NCBI GenBank assembly: GCA_022036555.1
Contig: CM039141.1
Location: 13,925,498 to 13,989,497, forward strand
DNA length: 64,000 bases
Source of the DNA: Microstegium vimineum
Lineage: Eukaryota > Streptophyta > Magnoliopsida > Poales > Poaceae
Direction of reading: 5' to 3'
The notes beneath the pieces are model-generated. The model was not told where the DNA came from. It did not search any database and worked only from the letters and a program-made list of their open reading frames with translations. Below, in pieces: positions 10,631 to 22,754 of the stretch; position 1 is the first letter of the stretch; every line of letters begins with the position of its first letter. The position numbers and the translations under genes were made by a program.

Positions 10631-13600
10631 TCAGTAGTATGATTTCCTTGGATTGTTCTGCCAATATAGAAGTATTAGGCAAACAGAAATAACAGAGAAA
10701 ACTCCTGGAAGCAGGCAATGGCAGCATACCAGAGGGTTTGGCCTATGGCGGTATCCAAGCATCATTCGCTTCTTGTATTGCTCGTAGATGTCATCTTCAG
10801 ATGTGACCTCACCAGGCTGGACCGCGCCAACACCAAGATGATCCTTCTTCACATCTCCAGCCATAATGGGATCTGCACGGCCTCTTCTCTCGCTACCAAG
10901 ACCCTCGCCTGCAGAGTAAACTATATGTAACACCTGGAAGTGGAATGTTGCATACTTGCATATTATCTCTAATGGCCTGACTCGCCCAACAAACAAATCC
11001 CACCGCTGTTGGGATGTTGAGAATCAATGCGTGCAACACAATGCTGAATCTATCATATATACTTCTTATCTGGTGTTTGGGATTGAAGGCTTTCTTCACA
11101 GCATATACTTTTACAATATCGAAGGTTTGCTGGGTGAACATGACACAAACACAGAAAGAGATGGATACAGTCTAGACACACCAACAAATAAAAGAAATGA
11201 TCAGGGTTCAGATGACTGTTGTACTGTTGTCATCATAAAGTTAAACATCAATCAGTCATTTAGCCTCACAAATACTGTGGACTTCTGAGCTTGATCCTTT
11301 ACCATTTAAGTGGTTATAAATTTGTTTTAAAGCAAATTTAATGATATAAAGCAATTTATTTTTGAAAAGAAAAATGTGACAAGGGTTTACCAGAGATTCA
11401 CAGTAATGGTAACTATGCTATTAAGTATTCAGAGACTAACCTTCCCTCCAACCCATCTTGGATAGAAGTTTGTGCCCAATATTGTCTGCCTGAATCTTAG
11501 CCTTCTCGGCGGCTTCTTTGGTAGCCTTTTGTGCTTCAGCATCATTACAGCGTGCCATGAACTTTTCAAGTTCTTCTTGAGGAATGAAGTCACCCATGTG
11601 GTGTCCCTTCTTAGGAGGACCTGCAAAACAAGAATTAGTTGTGCTGGAATAAACATTGAAGTTTACACATTCTTTCAACAAGTAGAATAATGTTGCAGAG
11701 GTACCTTGAAGAGACGGAGGTGGTGGCATTTCATCTTTTGACAGCTTTGGTGGCCTCTTCCGTTCTTCCTGTGCAGCCTTCTTTGCGTAGAATTCCATCA
11801 ATGCTACAGCATCTGACGGTGGAGCAGTATGATCACCTGCGACAAGATTAGCTAGCATTGAGCACATATACTAACAATCAAACACTCCAAGTTCGAAGAT
11901 GGTTTTTTTTTTATTTTTGAAGCAAACTATAGATCAGGGAGATGACAAGCATAGGGTCTAGGTGTTTCACACATAAACCCTACAACATATCTATTGCATG
12001 CATTAAGCCAAGAGAATGAAACAGAACATCCAGAACATCAGAAATAGGAAGATATTTTATAGGCAATACAAGTGCAAGACACAGATGACTTGCAAACTCA
12101 AACAAATAGCAACCAGGCGAATACGGTCCAGCAACATAGAGAAAGTACTCCCTCTGTTTTTTTACATGTAGTATTAGTTTTTCCCTGAGTCAAACATTTA
12201 TATATTTGACCATCAGTTTTTTTAAAAAAATGTTAGGTTAACAACATAAGATTTATTTATGTTTTTAGATTGCTATGAGAAACACTTTGACAATATATTG
12301 TTCACATGTTGTGAAACTACATGGATTTTTTAAAATTGATTATCAAAATTAGGAATGTTTGACTTAGGACAGACCTAATACGACATTTAAAAACGGAGGC
12401 AGTAGCTAAATAACATATGAAAAAGATAAGGAAACAATGTATGCAAAATTTACCGTAACTAGAAGAGCTTCCTTGGGAAGAACTACCCTCATATGCCCCA
12501 TATAAAGCTGATGCAGGTGTCTGATAGTTAGACTTCTGTTCAAATGAGCTTCTATGTGTACCACCTGGTGCCTTGAAGCTTGGAATGCCAGAGTTAGCTG
12601 CATTAACAAGAGCATACAGCATCAAGACTTGTACAGAAGTTAAAAATATAGAAAATAAAAAAAGAAATTGTGCCACAAACCACTTTTTGATGCTTCAGTC
12701 TCCTTTGACTGAGCAAGAGCCTTTTCCTCTTCAGCAAGCTGAAACTCATAATATTTGTAATCTGGACAGTATTTGTCAAATAGAAACCTGCAATTGACCC
12801 AAGATTTATATACCAAGTAAAATTGAACTTATTGAGAAAAACCACAAGACAAAACAGACAGAGTTGGTAAGGAAAAAAAGTAGTGTAATCGTACTTGAAT
12901 GGTGTATCACCAGGGTTCCTCTGCCGTGTGATATTCTCAAACTGTCTCCCATTTTTGGCAACAAAGCTTGCCAATTTGTCAGCGACTTGTCTCACTGTCA
13001 TATCATTTGGTGGGGGTGGGGCTGCATGTCACTTAAATAACTGATTAATATCAAGCGCATGACAAGGCAATGCAAATTACTGCAGTAGAGCCTCCAACTC
13101 TCTCACACATCCTTCCCAGCAATGTCAATTTAGTTAATCTATAAGCTGCAGTCATAAGAAAAAAGACAAAACCTTCACGACTTTCTGCTGACAATAGCAA
13201 CTGATAATGTATGCAGACGCTGAAGATGTTTCTATTGTAAACCTAAGAATGTATGCATCAAACAAAAAAAGGAAAGTTCACAACACCTTGGTGCAACAGT
13301 ATTTTCATTTTGTAGCTACATCTTCGTGCAACAAAAAAAAAGGAAAGTTCACAATTTTGCTGTAAAGTTTGTCTTCATCCAAGCTCATTTAGATCTAATT
13401 GGACCTAGATGACACCCGAAGCCAAGTTTATGGACCCAGAATTGGCATTTTGAAGTAGAGGGACCTAGATGACACCTCTTGCCAACTTCGAGGACTGCCC
13501 ATGCATTTTGCTCTTAAAAAAAATCAAGACCATAGTTTTTAATACATGAGAAATAAAATAACATAGGTTATGAAAAAACACATTTGGTGGTTTCGGTTAG

Positions 13601-14897
13601 TAATTTTCCTTTATGATCAAATATAGACTATATACTATATAATCTAGCCACCACAGGAAAGCTAAATAAAGATAGATACATAGATACTACTGACTTTGAT
13701 ACATAGCAATAGTTTACATATGGAAGATCGAAAGAGCCTAAAGTAAGCCTGAGAACAATCCAAAATGAATGTATGCAATACAACTTTGTACATTAGGAAT
13801 GTGTTTACTAATATAATAGTAGTGCACGAAATTAGACAGGCCAATGCTGCATAACTCGCAGTGGTGAGAAAAGAAATGTGAGGTGTAATTTGCTTTTAGA
13901 AGAAGAAAAAGAAGTGTTGAATGTGATTTCTTCAAGAACTCCATATAACAGGGTACTTAGAATCCTAAAGTTTGTAAAACTAAATTGCTGTATCCAAACA
14001 CCTAGAAGCTTTTTAATGCTATGGCATATTTTATAAACCATACAAACCCCAAATATTACTGATTACCAAACAGTCCTTTAGTAATTTCAATAAAGTCCTT
14101 TAGTAATTTCAATAAAAGTACATATGAAATGCAGTGCTAGGTTCTAGTTAAATCGGTATGTAAGAAAATGAAATGCAAACTATATAGTTATTACTTAGTT
14201 TCAGGATAACACAGTCAGCGGTAATACTTTGGGAATGGAAATCCAAATTTAGAACTCGATGCAATAGTAAAAACCTAAGGTATGTCACATGCTGAAATGA
14301 TTTGCATCAAATTCAATGAGATAATCTAAATCCGCAGCTGAATTTGAAGACAAAAAACAATATTTGCGTGGAAAGCTAATAGATAATATATCACTGATGG
14401 TCTAGCTCAGCTACTGAATTAATAAGTCTTATAGCATGTTTGTTAATCATTTGATGGAAACTACAACCCACAGAACATCATCACTAATCGAGTTAATAGT
14501 AAAACAACAACAAAATGAATAAATATAAATGATTACCAACAGCCCCAGCCGGGGCAGCTGCCGCAGGAGCAACAGCTTGCACAGACTTCTGGCGTTTGGC
14601 GGGCTCCTCCCTCTCCACATCCGCCGCATCCTCATCCTCCTCATCGGCTGCAAACACAGGTGCAACAGCGACCTTGGTCTTCTTGAGGCTAAAAGCCAGC
14701 TTGCCAGTCGAGGCTACCGGAGCAGCCTTCTTCAGCTCGAACGGTCTCTTGTTTGCCGCAACAGGAAACCCCAGTTTGGGGTTCGCATGCTTGGGAGCCG
14801 ATGAGGCAGCGGCCTTCTCCTTCTCCTGTGCCTCCTGCTGCATCTGCTTGAACTTCTCCATGAAGGAGCCGTCGTTGGTGAAGAGCCCCTTATCCAT
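10631..14897 (-). CDS. SURP and G-patch domain RNA-processing protein
   Basis: Eight exons read on the minus strand: 14897-14537, 13021-12895, 12787-12681, 12597-12454, 11836-11705, 11620-11441, 10908-10730 and 10657-10631. All have GT-AG borders and consistent phases, giving 418 residues. A lysine-rich, alanine-rich, acidic N-terminus (1-120) is followed by a SURP (SWAP) module near 121-185, with DKLASFVAKNG and DYKYYEF. Next come a low-complexity Ser/Gly segment, a proline- and charge-rich region, and a G-patch near 337-370 (NIGHKLLSKMGW, GLGSERRG). This order matches the Arabidopsis SURP/G-patch protein At3g52120 and animal SUGP1-like splicing factors. Expected role: nuclear pre-mRNA splicing, with the G-patch possibly activating a DEAH helicase. 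The frame is open throughout. The last exon encodes only eight residues. Confidence 0.92.
12148..12402. mobile_element. Stowaway MITE in intron of the SURP/G-patch gene
   Basis: The ends are ctccctctgttttttta and taaaaacggaggcag, with TA on both sides (12146-12147 and 12403-12404). It is about 255 bp, AT-rich, and lies in the intron between exons 4 and 5, so it does not affect the coding frame. The other introns of this gene (for example 13022-14536) hold no further gene. Confidence 0.75.
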
Positions 14898-15420
14898 GGC
14901 TCGACGCAGATGCTTCCGCGGCCCTTGCTTGCAGCCTCAACCAGCTACAATTCTTTCAACATCCAATCAACACACCACCGTGGTCGCACAAAAATCCAAC
15001 AACACTCACTCAACCCTAGATCGCGACTCATCCAGAATAATCAACTCGAATGTTGCAAAAACAAAGACGGTACGAAACTCCGCCGCAGAAATTTGGAGAA
15101 GAGGAATCCCGGATCGATGCGCAAGGGCTTGAATCACGGGATCAGATCGAATGCGAGGGCGGATAGACCAGTAATTTACCTGATGCGGCCGAGGGAGGGA
15201 TCAGACGGGGAACCCTAGTAGACAGAGAGGGGGAAAGTATCGTGCAGGGTGGGGATCGATCGGGGAAGGAGAGAGAATACGACGGCGGGAGGATACCGAT
15301 TCGCCTTCCGCGTCACCGCGACCGCGTGCGCACTGCGCAGGTGGGCGTCCCTGCAGAACCGGGCCCGCCGGGTTTACGGGTTCTAGCAGAGTAGCAGACG
15401 GCCCGGGATGACTGTTTTTT
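14898..15420 (-). promoter_or_regulatory. 5' leader and promoter region of the SURP/G-patch gene
   Basis: The segment upstream of the ATG at 14897 is moderately GC-rich. It contains the plant leader-like string aaccctag (15211-15218 on +) and no ORF of note. No clear TATA box was identified, which fits a broadly expressed gene. Exact transcription start is not visible. Confidence 0.4.
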
Positions 15421-15867
15421 TTTAAGATAAGATGAAGACATATCATATCTATATATAGTTTCTCTATCTGTTTTCAAGCTATATAGTTCGGAGTAAGTTG
15501 TTTTAACTTCATTCCAAATCAAAATTTCTTCCTTAAATCAAGTTTAAAGGAAAATATACAAGCATCTATAACCATCTCAAGCAAGGTTCATGGCATATAC
15601 CATGAAGTATTTTGATAGCCTTTAACTAATAAAAAATGATTTGGTTTTAAAACTAAAACTCTACTTTACCCAAGAAAACTATTATAATACTTGGTATTTA
15701 CTTATGTCCTTACCAAAAACTTATTTATTTTGATAGCATTTAACTAATAAAAAATGATGGTGGTACTAGTGAGGCCAGCAATTCTAGTTTGGAAAAGCTA
15801 AAGAATGGGTTTGGTTTTAATAAAAATTATGGTATAATAATAATAATATTTATGGTATTTGGTATAT

Positions 15868-16095
15868 CGTTTCAAATTATAATTCGTTTGTCTTTTTTGA
15901 CCCCAAGTTTAACCACTTGACTTATTCAAAAAATTTATACAAATATAGTCAAATTTATCCATTCTTATAAATCATTCATTAAACAAGCAAGCCACAACAA
16001 AAGAAGAGATCTTTTGTAAAAAAAAATGAATAAAACAAGTGGTCAAATTTGAGATTAAAAATATCAAACGAACTATAATTTAAAATGGAGGGAGT
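15868..16095. mobile_element. Stowaway-like MITE (second subfamily)
   Basis: The right end reads aaaatggagggagta. The body carries mirrored strings ttcaaattataattcgttt and acgaactataatttaaaatg, plus gaccccaagtttaaccacttg versus caagtggtcaaatttgag. A second copy lies at 18973-19190. The surrounding 15421-16550 is AT-rich and otherwise empty. Confidence 0.65.
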
Positions 16096-16559
16096 ACCAA
16101 ATACCAAGTTGAAAAATATTATTATTATTATGAGGGTACATCATATTTGTCTACTACTTCAGAAGTAACAGCATATTTTTACTTCTTGGTAAAAAAAAAA
16201 GGTAAGTTCAAACATTTTTTTCCAACACAAAACACACTATATCGACGAACAAAGATCCGCGTCATTAGAATTTCCATGGTATAATAAAAAAATGCAACGC
16301 AGAAATAAATTCGCTAGCTACCGTTCAGCTACAAATTAAATAAAGCACGTGACATCGAGAAACATGGACTGAGTGCAAAAATGATCATGCGCGTGTGATA
16401 TATCGAGACATATTATTGACCTGAGGGCAAAATGATCATGCGGATTATTGTTCCTTGTAGTGAGTAGTGACACACCATCGTCTTCTACCACTGAGGACTG
16501 GTTAAGCTATGAAATATGATGACAAACAGTGCCCTCACATGTTTAGCCCGTTTTTTTTT

Positions 16560-16789
16560 CTGGGCGTGTGATAGGGATTTCAGGAACAACATCGAATACA
16601 TCCCCGTCCCTCCAGCCCAAGGTCCGCCGGCTGGAGTCTGCTTACGGCCGCTTCCCGGTGCGAGAGTCAACGAAGTGTGACTCGCCAGCGATGGGCACCA
16701 ACCATGGCGTAGTAGATGTAGAAGTCCATCTTGTCGAGCACCATGGTGTTGTGGGTGAAGCGGTGGCCCTCGAGGTCCTGCAGCGTGTG
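16560..16789 (-). pseudogene. Unrecognised GC-rich gene fragment
   Basis: On the minus strand a frame of about 37 residues contains RFTHNTMVLDKMDFYIYYAM and then stops. Codon-like composition stands out from the AT-rich flanks. I do not recognise the family. The segment breaks exactly at the hAT insertion at 16790, and no matching continuation is seen on the other side at 17340. It is probably a remnant exon of a decayed gene. Confidence 0.35.
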
Positions 16790-17331
16790 TAGGGTTGAAA
16801 ACCGACGGAAAAAATCGCGGTCCCGATCCGTTCCGTTTTCTTCTTTGTTCCATTTGTTTTCGTATTTTTAAATATCGTTCCGTATTTACGAAAATAGAAG
16901 AGGGGTTTTTCCGTTCGTTTCCGTAAAATCTCGTTTTTATATGGAATTGATCCGTATTTATTCCGTTTTTATCCTGTTTTCAACCTCAGGTGAGATATGT
17001 TTAGAAATTTATATGCTTATAAATCTACCAATCACAAATTATATATGTTAACATGTTAACACATGTTATGCTAGTGAATATTTGACCTATAACTTTGTAC
17101 GTGTATACTATTTTGTGTTCATGTATACAAATTTTGGTCATGTTATTCTAACTTAATTTTTTGATTCTTCATCCGATCTTCGTCCGTATTTGTTTGTTTC
17201 CTTTTTGTTTCCGTATTTCCGCATATCTCTATCCGTTTTTAATTCCATTTTTTTCCCGATTCCGATCCCGTTCGGTCAAGAAATATAGAAACGAATGTAG
17301 AAATAATGTTTTCCGTTCGTTTTCAACACTA
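16790..17331. mobile_element. Non-autonomous hAT-type element
   Basis: The element is 542 bp. The left end is tagggttgaaaaccgacgg and the right end is ccgttcgttttcaacacta, an inverted pair. The 8 bp sequence agcgtgtg is duplicated at 16782-16789 and 17332-17339. An 8 bp duplication and TAGGG-type ends are diagnostic of the hAT superfamily. The interior is rich in ccgt/ttccgta subterminal motifs and codes for nothing. Confidence 0.88.
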
Positions 17332-17399
17332 AGCGTGTGAGAATGGGCAGACGCCATGCAATTGCACGGCTCGGTTTTACGAAGAATGGGCATGCAAAT

Positions 17400-17640
17400 A
17401 CACACGTCGGAGCTAAGAGTTTGTTTGTTTTCAGCTTTCTAGGAGATTTTGATGTTGATTTTGACATCTTCCAAAAACCCAAAAGCTCCGAAAATCAAAA
17501 GCCAGAAGATACTTAAAAGGTGTTTTTGGGCTTTTGGCTTCCAAGAACATGTTGGTTTTTGGAATATGTGAAAGTCAACTTCAAAAGCTCATAGGAAGCC
17601 CAAACAAGCATGACCTAAATTTTCGGGGCCGTGTTTCCTG
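17400..17640. repeat. Inverted-repeat, MITE-like sequence
   Basis: Left strings such as gagtttgtttgttttcagct and right strings such as gaagcccaaacaagcatgac are partial inverted repeats, and several caaaagc / gcttttg pairs mirror each other internally. Boundaries and class are uncertain. 17640-17988 is unremarkable. Confidence 0.4.
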
Positions 17641-17988
17641 GACAATTATTGCCTAAAACATAAGTGGGAAATAGAGCAAATAGAGAACATTCCCTAAAAC
17701 ACGCCATTTCCAATAAAAACACGTCAAACATCCTTAGACCATCCTCAATGGGAGTTTTATCTCCCAATGCTCTCATATTTTGATAACTGTACACCTCTAC
17801 TCCATAAAACTTTTATCATCTCTCCTTATAAATATGATGAAACTTTATGAAACTCTCATTGAGACTGACCTTACTAGTATTTCAGATGTCCGATAATATG
17901 AGACACAAAGTACCAGGGGTGCTACATAGTCCTAAGACCCGTATTATTATTAGGAAACTAAAGCGGACCGCCCCACCGATGATCGCGA

Positions 17989-18359
17989 TCAGCCAGACAT
18001 GAGATCCTCGAAATAGTCGATCACGTCCCCGCTCGCCATGTCGAGGTCCTCCGGCGTGTGCTCCCCTTTCAGCCGCCTGCCATCGAACACGAAGCGTCCC
18101 GCGCCGCGCGTGCCGCCGGCCGCGCCCGAGCACACCACGTCGTAGTAGTAGTCCATCAGGCCCTGCAGCTCGTCGGTCCTCCGCATGGTACGTTCACCCA
18201 CACGCCGCTGGTGTCCTGCACCTTGAGCGTCACCAGCATTACGGGCTTCACGACGACGAACATTGGTGCCGTTACGACCACCACTCTGGGCTCTCCTCCA
18301 CCTGCAGCTGCGGCCCGCGCGACCAGCTCCTCCTTCTGGGTCCGGCAAGGGGACACCAT
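17989..18359 (-). pseudogene. SUMO-like gene 1, frameshifted; single (first-domain) copy
   Basis: A ubiquitin-fold SUMO-like protein is readable in two frames. The start at 18359 gives a short N-tail, then VKPVMLVTLKVQDT. The frame then shifts near 18210, and the rest reads RTMRRTDELQGLMDYYYD, GRFVFDGRRLKGEHTPEDLD and DVIDYFEDLMSG before the stop. These are the SUMO beta-grasp landmarks (compare FLFDGRRLRGEQTPDELEM of SUMO). Against the paralogue at 23428, the CCC following GGACA is reduced to CC, a one-base loss. The C-terminus ends in a single Gly, so no mature diglycine is present and conjugation is unlikely. It matches the first domain of the two-domain locus. Pseudogene, or a base-call error in a homopolymer. 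Confidence 0.75.
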
Positions 18360-18900
18360 GCCTGAAGCCTGATCGATCGAGTCGATCTCTCGATCGGGTG
18401 GTGTGTTTTCTTTTTCTCACTAGAGACTGCGCCTTGCACGCAGTCGTTTTTTCGTGAAGGTTGCGTCGCGTCAGGAATGTGCTTATATAGGCTCTCACTG
18501 CCCTGGTATACCCAGGGATTAGTTGGGGTAACGAAGCGACTCCGGTTTAATTGCAGCAAGTGGTAGCGATTCGATGCGACAAGAAGATAAAAGCAGTCAT
18601 GAATTCTTGTTGCCCACTAGCTATACCACCAATACAGTCTTGTAGTAAATCTCCAGTCGTGTTTGCAACGGTTCATGAATGGCATCAATGTTGGCCTCAA
18701 TGGTACTCGAACCAACCATATGCATAGCAGCCTGGCAGGGCAGCAAGAACAACGTTTTGCCGCCAAGAATTCAACACCATTAACATTTACAATTTTACAT
18801 GCATGCGAAGCTTGTTGCGCAAATGATGGACACACACAAAAAAAATTGTCTTGGTCAAATAAAAACAAATTAGCTTCATGAGACAAAATAGCTTAGCTTA
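18360..18900. repeat. Duplicated 5' flank of the SUMO-like genes, copy 1
   Basis: This flank aligns with 23429-23945 in the same orientation. Shared strings include tggggtaacgaagcg, gcgattcgatgcga, gtagtaaatctcca, agcaagaacaacgttttgcc and gcttcatgagacaaaat. Together with the coding part this makes a duplicated block of about 0.9 kb. ORFs inside (for example 18617-18886) are not conserved as coding. Confidence 0.8.
18483..18489 (-). promoter_or_regulatory. TATA box of SUMO-like gene 1
   Basis: On the minus strand the sequence reads cctatataagc about 125 bases upstream of the ATG. The same cctatataagc occurs upstream of the two-domain locus at 23469-23475. Conservation within the duplicated flank supports a functional core promoter in the ancestor. 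Confidence 0.6.
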
Positions 18901-18972
18901 AATTAAAAGATAATAATATACTCCATCGCTTCCAAAATTAGTTTTGTCATCATTCAAAATTTTCTACTCTCC

Positions 18973-19190
18973 TCGTTTTAAATTATAGTTCGTTTGACTT
19001 TTTTAACCAAAAGTTTGACCACTTGTCTTATTCAAAATTTTGTATAAAATATCATTTTTTTGTGTGGCTTGCTTATTTAATAAATGGTCTACATGAATAA
19101 TTTAAATTTGACTATGTTTGCACTTTTTTTTAAATAAGACGAGTGGTCCAACTTAGGTCAAAAAAGTCAAACAAAATATAAATTGAAACG
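18973..19190. mobile_element. Stowaway-like MITE, copy of the 15868 subfamily
   Basis: It shares ttaaattatagttcgtttgac and agtttgaccacttg with 15868-16095 and has the mirrored ends expected of a foldback element. The termini are diverged, with no clear target duplication. Confidence 0.6.
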
Positions 19191-19283
19191 AAAGACAAAA
19201 GCACAGGGAGAAAGAGGGAAAAAATAATAACAGAGGAGGGATTTATGAAAATACAAAAACATGAAGGATTTGTGGAACATACG

Positions 19284-20596
19284 TGTCGATGTTATGACCC
19301 AGGGGTCAAGACCATCAACTAGTAAATTTGTATATTGCGTGCTCCCTCTTTCAGATGTGATGCAAGAAGAACACAAGATTTATCCTGGTTCGGGCAAAGA
19401 AGGCCCTACGTCCAGCGGGGGAAGATGAATTGTATTATCTTGCACCGAAGTGCTCGTACAGGGGGGTACAAGTAGGTTTACACGGGGGTGCTCAGGATGA
19501 GCTGAGGCCTAGGACTAGCAAGACTATCCTAGGTGAGCTGGTGGATTGCTTGAGATGTTGATCAAGCAATCGGGTGTGGTGTGTGTGACTTGGCTCTTGG
19601 TGTATGCGGGTCAGAGCTGATGTCTCCGCTCGTTGAGAGATCTCTAATGTCCGAGTGTGTGAGCCGATACGAATGCGCATGCCCTTTCTTCTATTCCAGC
19701 GTCCCCTTTTATAGATTAAGGGGAGGCCTGAGAGTACAGGGATCCTAGACTGTAGAGGCATGAGAGAGGTGTCCGCGGCGCCATGCTTGCGATGAGACGT
19801 CGACCGCTGTAGCGGCGTGGCCTTCCCGTCCTTCCGGCGTTTCGGGCATGGTGATAGCAGACTGGATGTTGCCGAACGTCATGACGCAGTACGGTTGACC
19901 TTCTGTAGACAGGTACCAGTCCCACAGTTGAAGCGGGATGGAACAGACAAGCTCCGTACCGTAGTGGTTGGAGACGGGGGTCGAGGAGTATCGAGGCCTG
20001 AGGCGTGGCCACAGTGGTCGTACGATCGACGGATAACCCGGGCATGAGCGACGAGTTGATAGATTTGACCGTGGCAGAGAGTGCCCATGGCGTTAGGCGG
20101 GGGCAGGTAGGCGCATTGGATCCCCTATACCCCATACCGGGAGCAAGTAAGTCGATCAAGCTTCCTTCTCAGGGGTCGTTCGATCGACCCCTTATCCGTC
20201 ACGGGGGGTCGAGGTTGGGGGGTCGTTCCCTCGACCCCTATCCGTCAGTCGAGGTAGAGGCGGAGGGGTCGTTCGTTCGACCCGTGTCCGTCAATCGGGG
20301 TCGAGGCGGAGGGGTCGTTCGTTCGACCCCTGTCCGTCAGTTGAGGTCGAGGCGGAGGGGTCGTTCGTTCGACCCCTGTCCGTCCGCTGAGATCGACGCG
20401 GAGGGGTGTCCTGCCTGCTGTTTTTCCAGTAATGGGTCGGTCCACGACTGATCACTGTTGTTGGTGAGGTAAGCCTTCGTTTAATGGGCCTTCTCCCACT
20501 GATTGGGCGACTGATCGGATCTTACCTAAAAAATGGTCGCTATGTTAAGCATTAGATTATCGCAGGTTAGGGTATCCCTTACCTTTGTACCCGACA
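19284..20596. mobile_element. Solo LTR with 5 bp target duplication
   Basis: The 1313 bp unit starts tgtcgatgttatgaccc and ends ttgtacccgaca, so the ends form the TGTCG/CGACA inverted pair. The flanking ATACG (19279-19283 and 20597-20601) is an exact 5 bp duplication. No internal retrotransposon region or second LTR is present, so this is a solo LTR left by recombination. An internal tandem array lies at 20172-20405. ORFs within it are spurious. Confidence 0.9.
20172..20405. repeat. 47 bp tandem array inside the solo LTR
   Basis: About five copies of a 47 bp unit occur. Each holds a palindromic core such as ggggtcgttcgttcgacccc followed by gtccgtcag and a gaggcggag spacer. Copies two to four are nearly identical and the outer ones are diverged. 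Confidence 0.85.
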
Positions 20597-20601
20597 ATAC
20601 G

Positions 20602-21440
20602 CAACGTATTACAATTTATTTGCTTGTGAGCTGCATAAACAATAAGAAATAAGTACCACAGGTTAGGTAGACGAACATTCTATACTACGCAAATTGCGAA
20701 GTGAGAAGATTTATCTTTGAACATAGTATGGCAGAATCACACTATTTGACATCACTAACCACTGGTCATCAGATCGAACCACTTTTTTCAGATTTCATCA
20801 TAGATGTCTGAAATGTAAGGTTTGAGGATTTGAATGGTGCATCTAGCATTGCGGTGACTTAATTTTAACTAAATATCATGTATCCATGGGAAGTATCTAT
20901 CAGTTTCCTCCGTTGGAGTTTTGTTTAACTGAAAAAATTTAAACAAAAATTACTGAAGCAGTATTGGTGAGTGACTCTCTAATATAAACTCAGGAGAGTC
21001 AACATTTTTTACTTCTTACTTCTGTCCCTCTGAGGCAGTGTTAACATTTTTTACTGACATATATTCCTTATTCTTTTCATTATACTGTTCTAGCATGATA
21101 GCTACATGGGGAATCCGATAGAAGTAGAGTGAAAAATACATTTGACTGAATGGAAAGAAAATCTATTAGTATGCTTGAGAAAAAATATTAATCCACTGGA
21201 CTATTAATTCATAGTGCCTTTTTATAGCTTGACTTGATTATATTTTATATCTTTTACTACGAAACTGATTTGTCCCTCGGACAGTGGAAACCAATTCATT
21301 TGACCCATGTGATAGAACTCAAAATCCGAACACCTGTAACGGCATAACTTCTTCAGAATGAACCGCGTTGTGAATCCATTGCACAGCCTGCTGGTGAAGC
21401 ACATGATCCAAACCAATACTTTGATACATGGCCGACCCAG
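20602..21440. other. AT-rich intergenic, nothing recognised
   Basis: No ORF with family resemblance, no RNA gene and no clear repeat termini were found in this stretch. Confidence 0.5.
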
Positions 21441-22754
21441 CTACGATGCAGCATCTTGTGTCCCTGATCCAACCATCAGGTAAGGAGAGAATAACTGAAA
21501 CAATTCCAGTGGGTGGTGGGGAGACTGATTAGGGAGGGAGGAGAAACCTGTGTTTCCGATGGAGTGGGGGTGGCGGTCCGGCGGCCGCGCATCCGGTGGC
21601 ATCGAGGCGGCGCCGTGGCTGTGTCGAGCGACAGCGTCAAGGCGTCGGGCAGGCGCTGCCTCGCGGGAGGGAGGGAAAGGAGTCGTCTGCATCCGCGCAT
21701 CGGGGCGGGCCGAGGACGCGGATCTGAGCGGAGCTCGCCAATGCACGGGTGCGGAGGGTGAGGTCGACGGCGCGGGTGGCGGTAGAACAATCTTCTTCGT
21801 TGACTGGATCGGGGATTGGCGAGCGCGGGGCAAGGACAGCGGTGCTGGCGTGAACTGCGAGCTCGACAACAAGAGCCAAGGAGGAGGCATAGGCAAGTGG
21901 TGGCGTCGACGGTGCGGGTGCTTATCCTTCTTGGCGAGGGGACGTAGGCGAGCAGCAGCGTGGTAGAGGTGGAGGCAGCGTAGGAGAGGAGATGGCAGGA
22001 TTCGTGTGGGGGCGGTGATCGCGGACGTGATAGATCGGATGGGGGGTGTTGTTTCCATCTACGTTTTTGCGGGAGGGATCGCACGGGGCGGTAGAAGATG
22101 AGGCGAAATTTTTTACCCCACCAAATTATTGTCTCCTTTTTAGTTTTTTTATAGTTGTGGGAGAGTGTCCTCTTTAGTCTTTTTAGTTGTGGGAGATGAG
22201 AGAAAAGGAAAGAGAGGACCACCAAAACGGTGCTGACAAAAGGAGAGTTTCTAGCATTTAGGGTATGTTTGGAATGTAGAAATTTCACAAGAATTAAGAA
22301 AAAATCACAGAAATTATTCATTTTTACATAAAATACGCAGGAACAGGAAATCAGGGAGTTTTTTTGTACGGTAGGCGGGCAACTAATTGAACCTTCCGCA
22401 CACGTCACAACACACGGCAGCGCGCGGAGCAAAGCCACCAAACAGGCAAACACATCAGTTGCAACCGCGATTCTGGCCCCAAAATGAAAACAAGACGGCA
22501 CAAAGACACAGTCATCGAGGATTGCGAATTAGCACGATATACTTTACTAGTTCACAACTTCACATCACAGCAAAAGACAATGTCTGGTTCTCAATCTCAC
22601 AATACCGTGTTACGACCACTCGGAAGCTTATATAATTGCTTAAATATAAATTATTGATTAGCTGCCATCGATGTCACGACGACTTTATCTACGAAACCAT
22701 CAGGCCCCTCGTAGTTCCACTTCCACAGCACCAGATCGAGCAGTCCGCCGCGAG
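21441..22754. other. GC-rich block (21500-22080) and AT-rich flank, no supported gene
   Basis: Several long overlapping ORFs exist on both strands (up to 341 residues on the minus strand). They are rich in Arg, Pro, Ser and Ala, show no domain, and overlap each other in shifted frames, as expected from base composition alone. The block may be a captured or decayed first exon. 22084-22215 contains ctttttagttgtgggaga strings also seen near 47725. Confidence 0.4.

Noticed and set aside
20172..20405. Regular 47 bp repeats as a CRISPR array
   Set aside because: There are no unique spacers, the DNA is eukaryotic, and the array lies inside an LTR.
21476..22501. 341-residue minus-strand ORF
   Set aside because: It overlaps equally long ORFs in other frames, is rich in Arg, Pro and Ser, has no domain, and crosses an AT-rich boundary. 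It reflects GC composition.
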